DNA of 64,000 nt, from positions 434,001 through 498,000 of the forward strand of contig NZ_JAINFL010000002.1 of assembly GCF_022458895.1 (NCBI RefSeq), in the 5' to 3' direction. The notes under the pieces were generated by a model. The model was not told where the DNA came from. It did not search any database and was given only the letters and a program-made list of their open reading frames with translations. Position 1 is the stretch's first letter, and each line of letters opens with the position of its first letter. Positions 29,123 to 35,858 of the stretch are shown piece after piece. The DNA is from Roseihalotalea indica (GTDB lineage: Bacteria > Bacteroidota > Bacteroidia > Cytophagales > Cyclobacteriaceae). Made by a program: the position numbers and the translations under genes.

Positions 29123-29320
29123 TTGCCTATTAGTCAAAATACTACAAACTACATTGCAAACTTAGCGAGCGCCCCGCATACCTGAAGCATGATTAATCTA
29201 ACTTAATAATTCTTTAATATCCATTTAACAATGGCATTAAGTCACGCAAACCTTATGAACAATACTCTTTTTGTAAATAATTGATTATTAGATTTTTACA
29301 TGGAAAGAAAAAATAGTCTG

Positions 29321-29350
29321 TTGCCATTGAAACCATGTTTGTTACTTTTG
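29321..29350 (+). promoter_or_regulatory. Integrase promoter, -33 TTG and -7 TACTTTTG
   Basis: TTG (29321-29323), then 19 bases, then TACTTTTG (29343-29350) fits the Bacteroidota TTG-N19-TAnnTTTG pattern exactly. The integrase ATG follows 13 bases later, so the transcript would have almost no leader. Confidence 0.65.
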
Positions 29351-29363
29351 TTATAGTAGATAT

Positions 29364-30593
29364 ATGGCAACGTTTAAGGCAATACTCGGCAGCACCCTCA
29401 ACAACAAACCCAAAGCAGACGGGACCTATACTGTTTACATTCGGGTGACGCAAAGCCGGGTACCTCAGTATTTTTCCATCTCCTACTCCGTAAAAGAAAA
29501 AGACTGGAACCATAGCCCCCGTATGGGCGATGATGGAGTGTTAAAACACGTACGGAAGTCGCACCCGAACCATGCTAAAATCAACCAGTTGATCTCCGAT
29601 ACCATTGAGGAAATGCGGGACAAAATTAATGCTCTACCGGTGAAAACCCCGATGCGCGTTAAAGAAGCAATCAAAAATGAAGCTGACGATAAATCATTCA
29701 TGGCTTTTTATGCAGAGCGATTAGAAGTGTTCAAGGCTAATCCGAATGATTTTCGCCGGTGGAAACGCTACAACAGCGTGTATAATAATCTGCGAAAGTT
29801 TCTGAAGGGAAAAGATCTCCGGTTTGATGAACTGACCCATGAGTTTGTGGATAAGTACCGTAATCACCGGCTAAAGCTGGGGCGCAACGGTAATACGGAT
29901 TTCAAAAAGATGAGTCCCATTTTGAACGAAGCCATCCGGCGAGGCTACTACGACGGACCTAATCTGCTGATGGAAGAAGCGCGTCGAGTGAAACGAAGAA
30001 AAAAGCGCAAAGAAGCACTCACGCTGGCCGAACTGGAAAGATTAAAGAACCTGGAATTGCCCGAGGGTAGTCTGATCTGGCACGTCCGCAATTTCTTCAT
30101 TCTCAACTTCTACTTTCACGGCATGCGGGCTGGTGACTCTTTCATGCTAAAACACCGACAGATTCAGGAGGGAAGGATCTTTTATGAGATGGAAAAAACC
30201 GAAAAGCTGGCCAGTTTCAAAATTCCCCGAGATGCTTACTATTTTCTGAATCACTACCTACACCCGGATGTCAGCCCCGATCAATTCGTTTTTCCTTTTC
30301 TGAGCAATGATACTGACTACTCCGATGCTACCTTTCTGGTAAAGCAACTGGAGTCTAAAACGGCGCTGGTGAATAAGTATCTGAGAAAAATCGCCGAGTT
30401 GGCGGAGATAGATAAACACATTACTACCCACGTGGCTCGCCATACCTTTGCCTCCTTTGCCCGAGACCGGATCGGCGACATCTCTAAAATTCAGGCCTTC
30501 CTCAAACACTCCAGCATCCGCGAAACAGAAATTTACCTCAGCGATTTAACTGACAAAAGCCTGGACGAGTCTACCGATGAGATATTTGGGTAA
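29364..30593 (+). CDS. Tyrosine site-specific integrase
   Basis: A 409-residue tyrosine recombinase of the Bacteroidota mobile-element type. It has an N-terminal arm-binding-like domain (TVYIRVTQSRVPQYFSISY), a SAM-like core-binding domain at about 110-205, and a catalytic domain. Active-site residues are Arg255 (HGMRAGD), His356 and Arg359 (HVARH), His382 (LKHSS) and the nucleophile Tyr391 (EIYLSDL). The full set suggests activity. It is a lone integrase with no excisionase, mobilisation or cargo genes beside it. A tRNA-3'-end-like sequence lies 200 bases downstream. It may be the last remnant of an element or a chromosomal recombinase. Confidence 0.92.
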   Translation: MATFKAILGSTLNNKPKADGTYTVYIRVTQSRVPQYFSISYSVKEKDWNHSPRMGDDGVLKHVRKSHPNHAKINQLISDTIEEMRDKINALPVKTPMRVKEAIKNEADDKSFMAFYAERLEVFKANPNDFRRWKRYNSVYNNLRKFLKGKDLRFDELTHEFVDKYRNHRLKLGRNGNTDFKKMSPILNEAIRRGYYDGPNLLMEEARRVKRRKKRKEALTLAELERLKNLELPEGSLIWHVRNFFILNFYFHGMRAGDSFMLKHRQIQEGRIFYEMEKTEKLASFKIPRDAYYFLNHYLHPDVSPDQFVFPFLSNDTDYSDATFLVKQLESKTALVNKYLRKIAELAEIDKHITTHVARHTFASFARDRIGDISKIQAFLKHSSIRETEIYLSDLTDKSLDESTDEIFG

Positions 30594-30928
30594 CTGTTGA
30601 GTGAGCATCTTATCAGTCAGGGTTGCATGCTCCCTCATTGTTATCAGTGATGATTATTAGAGAATTAACTCGGGTATACTTCCAAAAAAATATAGTGAGA
30701 AAAAAAGTGGAAATGTTTTAGTATAGTTTTAGTGTAAAAAATATGTTCTGTCTTATAAATATGAAAATCAGAGGTTTGTGATTTTAAAAAGTGGTCTCAC
30801 TAGGAATCGAACCTGAAGCTATGAATTAAGAATTATTCCTGCTATATCGTGTTACGGAATCAAAATTCCTGGAATAAATTTACAAAATATTCAGATGAAT
30901 TGCTGGACAGGATTTAGGAATATAATAT
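30594..30928. other. Intergenic, 335 bp, after the integrase
   Basis: It contains an imperfect hairpin, TGAGTGAGCAT (30598-30608) against ATGCTCCCTCA (30627-30637) with one mismatch, a possible end of the integrase transcript. Further right it has the tRNA-3'-like remnant. The rest is AT-rich with no ORF. Confidence 0.4.
30792..30820 (-). other. tRNA 3'-end-like sequence, possible attachment-site remnant
   Basis: On the minus strand the text reads AGGTTCGATTCCTAGTGAGA followed by CCACTTTTT, which looks like a T-loop (GTTCGATTC) plus the 3' acceptor strand of a tRNA. The sequence upstream on that strand does not fold as the rest of a tRNA, so only the 3' portion is present. This is what one half of a tRNA attachment site left by an integrase would look like, and an integrase lies 200 bases away. 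The T-stem has only three good pairs, so confidence is moderate at best. Confidence 0.45.
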
Positions 30929-32425
30929 CTAAGGTTCATCCAGCCGCATTCGCTCGGCGAAGCTGTTCAGGAAGGTGCGATTCGGGTTAAAGCGTAGCAT
31001 TACCTGTCGCCAGGTTTCAAACTTAGGATACCATTGCCGGATGAGTTCGGTACGGCCTTCCAGTCGGTTGGTGATTTTGCCCCAATGCGGTTTCCCGCCT
31101 GCCTCAAGATTAATATCCTGGTACTCGTTCAGAATCAAGGTAGCTCCTTTCTGGCGTACCAGCACCGGGTTGCCAATGTAGCAGACATCGGTTTCATGTT
31201 CGGGAGTAAGATAGATGGGTGAGCTTTTGACGAAGCGCAGCGTGGGAGCCGAACTGGGATACAGTTTATATTTCTCAGAGAGTTGAGCCACTTTGGCAAA
31301 GATCTTATCCATCACATCCAGATAGGTGGTTTCATGACGGTTGTAGGCAAACTCAGCTCCGTGTCCCTGGCTGGCTACATACTCGAAACCCTGGAAAAGA
31401 ACCTTATACGATTTATGTACATAAGTAGTGTCCTTCAGTGCTGTCATGGAACGTTCTAACGCAGCGGGAACCAACTTGGGAAGGTTATTCACGACAAACA
31501 ATGATATCCGGTAGGCTAGCGGAATATTACTGACGATGGTAGCGAGAATATTGCGGGTGCGGTCGCGCAGGGTACGAAACTGAAACCTGTCTACCTCAAA
31601 GGTGCGGGCAACCATACAGGTATGGTCTCCGTCTTTTTCATACGGGTTTACTACGATAAAAACGCTGCGAATGGGCCGCTCTACTTTCTGGCCGTTGATC
31701 AGAATCGGGTAGTCATCAAACATACTTCCATCGGCTAGCTTTTGGCGTACCTCCGACCATTTCTCAGCGCAGCGATTTTCGTATAACCAGTAGCGGGGGC
31801 GCACCTCCAGGATGTAAGAGTACACAATACCCATACAACCCATACTCACCACAGCACTGTAAAATGTGTCATCATCCTGAATGAGTTCTGTGTCTGCTTC
31901 TTTGTGTTGGTTTGGGTCTGTGAAACCTTCGCTTGGCTCAATACGGTACTTTTTCCCTTCAGTAGCGACCATCATCAAAGAGCGAACCATACCTGACATA
32001 GCAGGTAGATTGCGTCCTGAGCCGTGAGTGCCAGTGGCAATTGCCCCCGAAATGGTTTGTTCATCAATTGCTCCCATGTTAATCAGTGCTAATCTCTGCC
32101 GGTCGAGCTGTCGGTTGAGTTTTTCTACGGTGATTCCTCCTTCTACCTCAACCAGGTATTTTTCCTGATGATGCAGGTGCAGTCTATCTTTATCTAACTC
32201 CAGTAACCGATTTAGGCGAGACATATCTACCAGGTGGCCGTCGGTAATGGCAATATCTGAGTAGGAGTGACCGGAACCTACTGCCCGGATGCGATGTCCG
32301 CAAGCCTCTGCTTCCTGCACTGCCGCTACAATATCCTCTAAGCTGCCCGGAGTTAAGTATTTGAAAGGCTCTACTTGATGCTTTTTAATGACATTGCTCC
32401 AGGTAATTCGGTTGCGGGTTTTCAT
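30929..32425 (-). CDS. FAD-linked oxidoreductase, aldonolactone oxidase type
   Basis: A 498-residue flavoprotein of the VAO/FAD_binding_4 family with a C-terminal ALO (D-arabinono-1,4-lactone oxidase) domain. The FAD-binding half has RAVGSGHSYSDIAITDG, in which His53 is in the position of the covalent flavin attachment in aldonolactone oxidases, then GGITVEKLNRQL and SGAIATGTHGSG. The C-terminal half ends in LNPN-like FNPNRTFLNSF, typical of the family. No signal peptide is present, so it is cytoplasmic. Substrate is likely a sugar lactone or an alditol, but not determinable here. It is monocistronic. Confidence 0.88.
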   Translation of the reverse strand: MKTRNRITWSNVIKKHQVEPFKYLTPGSLEDIVAAVQEAEACGHRIRAVGSGHSYSDIAITDGHLVDMSRLNRLLELDKDRLHLHHQEKYLVEVEGGITVEKLNRQLDRQRLALINMGAIDEQTISGAIATGTHGSGRNLPAMSGMVRSLMMVATEGKKYRIEPSEGFTDPNQHKEADTELIQDDDTFYSAVVSMGCMGIVYSYILEVRPRYWLYENRCAEKWSEVRQKLADGSMFDDYPILINGQKVERPIRSVFIVVNPYEKDGDHTCMVARTFEVDRFQFRTLRDRTRNILATIVSNIPLAYRISLFVVNNLPKLVPAALERSMTALKDTTYVHKSYKVLFQGFEYVASQGHGAEFAYNRHETTYLDVMDKIFAKVAQLSEKYKLYPSSAPTLRFVKSSPIYLTPEHETDVCYIGNPVLVRQKGATLILNEYQDINLEAGGKPHWGKITNRLEGRTELIRQWYPKFETWRQVMLRFNPNRTFLNSFAERMRLDEP

Positions 32426-32472
32426 TGTTAGGGGCGGTATTGGTGGCAGAAGTATCAGTAAATCACTAAAGA

Positions 32473-32588
32473 TTATTACGGTTGATTTTGTATGTGATGT
32501 TTCGCCCTACTCAGAGTCCTCTTCGAGCGGCCGGCGCCCGGTAACTCTGAGCGAGATAGAAATTTGATTGCAAAATCAACCGTAATAA
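32473..32588. repeat. MITE-like palindromic element, copy 1 (116 bp)
   Basis: The ends are a perfect 18-bp inverted repeat, TTATTACGGTTGATTTTG (32473-32490) and its complement (32571-32588). Inside is a second inverted repeat, CTCAGAGT (32510-32517) and ACTCTGAG (32544-32551), flanking a GC-rich loop. The same architecture and 37-base left-arm spacing recur at 35708-35828. No ORF is inside. It may be a non-autonomous mobile element or a REP-like structural repeat. Confidence 0.7.
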
Positions 32589-32639
32589 AGTCTACTTATT
32601 AGTAAATTTTTACCCCCAGGTGTCACCCTGTTTTAACGA

Positions 32640-32676
32640 AAAATGGGTACCACATTTTTTGTTTGTGATACCCATT
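32640..32676 (-). terminator. Terminator after the T9SS sorting-domain gene
   Basis: On the minus strand AATGGGTATCACA pairs with TGTGGTACCCATT over 13 positions with one G-T pair and a 9-base loop, followed by TTTT. It lies 37 bases beyond the stop of the gene at 32713. Confidence 0.7.
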
Positions 32677-32712
32677 ATAAAATTGAAATTCCTTTTTTAT
32701 GATTTGGTTAAA

Positions 32713-33930
32713 TCATCGCTTCATTATTCGTAGGGGTTTAGAAGAAAGCTGCCCTGACGTTAACGTAATCAGGTAAATACCACTCTTCAGTCGGTCGCCT
32801 TGCTCAAACCGGTATTGATTGTGGCCTGATGTGGCTTCTGCCTCTTCTGAGAAGACTACCGACCCACTCAAATCGGTGAGATGTATATAGACCGTTCCTG
32901 AAGTGGGTACTTCGTAATCCATGTGAAATGACGCGCTGAAGGGGTTGGGTGCCACTAACTTAATGACTGGATTAGGATCAATAGCAATGGCCTGGTAAGA
33001 TACTGCTACCACTTTAAAGCGCTCAAACTTTCCGTCAAAGTCAGTCTGAGTCAGACGGTAATACGAAACTCCGTTTAGTGGATAAGGGTCATTGTAGAAA
33101 TATTTTTTATTTTGTTGGCTATTTCCTGCCCCTTTTATAGTGGAAATGGATTCAAACGTTTTGCCATCGCCGCTTCGCTCAATAGTGAAAAAATCATTGT
33201 TAATCTCAGTGCTGGTTTCCCAAGCCACTTTCACCTGAGTATCTGATACAGTTGCTTTAAAATATGTCAACGAGATTGGTAGAGTCCCATTACCATTCTG
33301 TAGTATGTCATAAATGGCCGGGTATTGTGTCTGAAGGCTGGTCCCATCCTGCGCTGATGTTGAAGCATCATTGTTGCCTGAGACTGTGCCCACTACAAAA
33401 AGATCACCATCGCTTCCATTATAGGTATCCTGATTGTTATTAGGAAAACTCATATTACCTCCAATAGCAATGATGCCGCCATTTCCTACCACAATTTTAT
33501 TGTCAGCAGTAAAATCACCGGTTACGATCAGTACGCCGCCCTCATTAATGGTTATATTTGATTTATTACCCATATTCAGGTTTCCATTAATAAGTAAAGT
33601 ATCTGTAATAATCAGTGTATTGCTGGAACCACTTTTGTAGTTTAAATCACCTGTCCTGGTTACAAATTTGAAAATCTCGATATCGGAATCGATATCCGTT
33701 GTAGCTGGTGCAAAACCGCCCGCCCAAGTCGCATTGTCGGTCCAGAAGCCATTGGCTACCGAGTAAAAATCAGGAGGAGCTGCTTTGCTTTCTGTATTCT
33801 GTCCTAAATTTAAATAAAAGAACAAACCCAAGCCTCCTAATATTGCCAAAGCAATACCAGAAGCAATATACCACACCTGTATCTTTTGTTTAGCAGAAGG
33901 TTTATGTCTTAAAGTGCGTTTAGTTTTCAT
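32713..33930 (-). CDS. T9SS sorting-domain protein with N-terminal membrane segment
   Basis: A 405-residue protein of unknown function. Residues 1-18 are strongly basic (MKTKRTLRHKPSAKQK), followed by one long hydrophobic segment at about 21-41; this may be a signal-anchor or an atypical signal peptide. Then comes SVANGFWTDNATWAGG, a motif common at the N-terminus of Bacteroidota surface proteins, and a beta-helix-like tract (NITINEGGVLIVTG). The LPISLTYFKATVSD linker, a fibronectin-like segment, and a T9SS type A sorting domain (YRFEQGDRLKSGIYLITL) follow. It lies 44 bases after the sigma-54 activator on the same strand, so the two are probably co-transcribed. Confidence 0.78.
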   Translation of the reverse strand: MKTKRTLRHKPSAKQKIQVWYIASGIALAILGGLGLFFYLNLGQNTESKAAPPDFYSVANGFWTDNATWAGGFAPATTDIDSDIEIFKFVTRTGDLNYKSGSSNTLIITDTLLINGNLNMGNKSNITINEGGVLIVTGDFTADNKIVVGNGGIIAIGGNMSFPNNNQDTYNGSDGDLFVVGTVSGNNDASTSAQDGTSLQTQYPAIYDILQNGNGTLPISLTYFKATVSDTQVKVAWETSTEINNDFFTIERSGDGKTFESISTIKGAGNSQQNKKYFYNDPYPLNGVSYYRLTQTDFDGKFERFKVVAVSYQAIAIDPNPVIKLVAPNPFSASFHMDYEVPTSGTVYIHLTDLSGSVVFSEEAEATSGHNQYRFEQGDRLKSGIYLITLTSGQLSSKPLRIMKR

Positions 33931-33974
33931 AGAGCACCCTTATGTTTAATTAGCAATAAGTTTTGATAAATTAT

Positions 33975-35159
33975 TTATGCAATAGAGGGGGAAAACATAA
34001 GATCTTCTGTATTAATCTGGTCACCGTCGCTCAGTAAGACGGCGCGCTCTACAAAGGACCTGAGTTCGCGGATATTACCGGGCCAATCATGCTCCAGCAT
34101 TGCTTCCATTGCCTCTCGGGTGAATGTTTTTGGACTAATCCGGTTTTGTTGGCAAGCGTCATGCAGAAAGTGCTTAGCTAGTAAAATTACATCATTGTCC
34201 CGCTCCCGTAGCGGAGGTAAATGGAGGAGAAAGCCTTGTAACCGATAGTAGAGGTCTTCGCGAAATTTGCCTTCTTTTACCCGTTGGGCCAAGTGCTTAT
34301 TGGTAGCTGCCAGTACTCGTATGTCCAGACTAATTTCCTTATTACTACCAATGCGGGAGATCTTTTTTTCCTGAAGCACCCGCAGTAGTTTGGTTTGTAA
34401 GTTGATGTCCATTTCTCCAATCTCATCGAGCAAAATGGTGCCGCCGTTTGCTTCCTCAAACTTGCCAATACGGCGTCCATCTGCTCCGGTAAAAGCCCCT
34501 TTTTCGTGCCCGAACAATTCACTCTCAATCAAATCTTCAGGAATAGCGGCTACGTTTACGGCTACAAATGGCTTCTTTTTGCGAGGAGAATGATAGTGAA
34601 TGGCGCGGGCAATCACTTCCTTGCCCGTGCCGCTCTCACCAGTTATTAGGGCAAGGATATTGCTGTTTTCTACCTTCTGAATGAGTCTTAACACCTTAAG
34701 TACGGCATTACTTTCGCCGATAATGGTATCGTAGCGGTGCCGGTCAATGATCTGGTCGCGGAGCACTTCTACTTCCTTTTTGAGATTAATGTGAGCAGTA
34801 AGATTTTTGATACAACAGGCCAGCTCTTTAAGGGCATTAACATCTTTAACTACATAATATTGAGCCCCACTTTTATAAGCTTCTACTGCTACTTTCACTT
34901 CTTTCTGCCCAGAAACTACCACCACCGCAATGTCTTGACTATAGTGTTTGATTTGTTTGATAATCTCTAGCCCGGATATGCCAGGGAGATTATAATCTAC
35001 GGTTACGATGTCTGGATTTAGGTGTATATTCTGGAAGAATTCTTCTCCACTCTGAAAATTAGTTACGTCATAATTGCCATCCTTTTCCAGTGAAAGCTTC
35101 AGCATTTTGCCAAATGTTACTTCATCTTCAATGGCAAAAATTTTTATTATATGCTCCAT
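33975..35159 (-). CDS. NtrC-type sigma-54 response regulator lacking the DNA-binding domain
   Basis: A 394-residue response regulator. The receiver domain has the phospho-acceptor Asp55 (TVDYNLPG). The AAA+ domain has Walker A GESGTGKE (174-181), the sigma-54 contact loop GAFTGA (221-226), Walker B LLDEIGE (244-249), and the usual DWPGNIRELRSFVERAV near the end. The protein stops after GDQINTEDLMFSPSIA, with no Fis-type helix-turn-helix, and the sequence after the stop holds no shifted remnant, so this is a natural truncation. Helicobacter FlgR and Chlamydia CtcC lack this domain too and activate sigma-54 polymerase without binding an enhancer. No histidine kinase is adjacent. Confidence 0.9.
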   Translation of the reverse strand: MEHIIKIFAIEDEVTFGKMLKLSLEKDGNYDVTNFQSGEEFFQNIHLNPDIVTVDYNLPGISGLEIIKQIKHYSQDIAVVVVSGQKEVKVAVEAYKSGAQYYVVKDVNALKELACCIKNLTAHINLKKEVEVLRDQIIDRHRYDTIIGESNAVLKVLRLIQKVENSNILALITGESGTGKEVIARAIHYHSPRKKKPFVAVNVAAIPEDLIESELFGHEKGAFTGADGRRIGKFEEANGGTILLDEIGEMDINLQTKLLRVLQEKKISRIGSNKEISLDIRVLAATNKHLAQRVKEGKFREDLYYRLQGFLLHLPPLRERDNDVILLAKHFLHDACQQNRISPKTFTREAMEAMLEHDWPGNIRELRSFVERAVLLSDGDQINTEDLMFSPSIA

Positions 35160-35618
35160 ATCTTGATTCTGATTTTTTATGTAGAAATCGGTGGTAGGTC
35201 AGGGTATGGCACAAGCCTTTTCGAGTATAATACCACAGAGTGATATTAAGAGTGAAATTATGGTATTATTTAAAGAATAAATCCTCGTTTTGAGAGCACA
35301 TAGCATTATTGTAAGGTTTGGTGGTATTGCGGCGTTAAGTGCATCATGTAAGGTGTGAGGGGCTTCACTTACTCTGATTATACACAAACTCACCGGATGG
35401 GAAGGAAAACAGAAATGTGTGGAGGAGGACAAGCATACTCTGCACATAAGAAAAGGAATGCAGAGGTATTATATGCAATAAGTTATAGCAGATGAAGGTG
35501 TTTCCTCTTCTTTGTATATGTTTCTGATGTCAGTAAATGAGAGGAAATTGAATGGGTTATGCGAGTCAAGAGCAAGGAGAACAAACGCTGATTATTCATG
35601 CATTTTTGTGGTTTTACA

Positions 35619-35678
35619 AGCATTGAGTTTTAACCCAAGGCTGAAAAACATACTATAGCTCACTTAAGAATACGTTTT
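35619..35678. repeat. Short palindromic intergenic repeat, copy B
   Basis: It matches copy A (25255-25315) in the blocks TTGAGT, CCAAGG and TGAAAAA in the same order. The first ~30 bases can form a hairpin (AGCATTG against CAAGGCT, one mismatch). It abuts the MITE-like element at 35708. Confidence 0.4.
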
Positions 35679-35707
35679 ATTAGGCCTTGATTCGCATTCA
35701 TTAGACT

Positions 35708-35828
35708 TTATTACGGTTTATATTTTAGGCAAGATTTTGCTTTCCTCAGAGTCACTTGAGAGGACTCTGAGTATCTTAAAAAGATATGTTAGCGTAGTTT
35801 CGTGAGCTTAACAAGTAAACCGTAATAA
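35708..35828. repeat. MITE-like palindromic element, copy 2 (121 bp)
   Basis: Perfect 13-bp terminal inverted repeats, TTATTACGGTTTA (35708-35720) and TAAACCGTAATAA (35816-35828), share the first 11 bases with copy 1. The internal repeat CTCAGAGTC (35745-35753) and GACTCTGAG (35763-35771) matches copy 1 in sequence and in its 37-base distance from the left end. The right arm is 20 bases longer than in copy 1. It lies 30 bases beyond the end of the BNR-repeat gene. Confidence 0.7.
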
Positions 35829-35858
35829 CCTTTATTATAATTATTATAACAAAGAGAA

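Larger units (their letters stand above)
28958..29363. other. Intergenic, 406 bp, with terminator and integrase promoter
   Basis: It contains a hairpin at 29097-29117 and a full -33/-7 promoter at 29321-29350. From about 29180 the sequence becomes clearly AT-richer than the genes to the left, consistent with the edge of an acquired segment. No ORF is seen. Confidence 0.45.
35160..35858. other. Intergenic, 699 bp, rich in repeats
   Basis: It holds a short palindromic repeat (35619-35678) directly followed by the second MITE-like element (35708-35828). The part 35160-35600 shows no convincing gene. A minus-strand frame at 35199-35447 has an odd composition and is not supported. A TGGCAC at about 35204 resembles a sigma-54 -24 box but the -12 element is poor. 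Confidence 0.5.

Noticed and set aside
35203..35219. Possible sigma-54 promoter (TGGCAC then TTTTC)
   Set aside because: The -24 half is good but the -12 half lacks GC at the right distance, and no plus-strand gene follows.
35199..35447. 82-codon minus-strand frame upstream of the sigma-54 activator
   Set aside because: Odd composition with many Cys, Ser and Pro, no family resemblance and no leader; probably chance in intergenic sequence.
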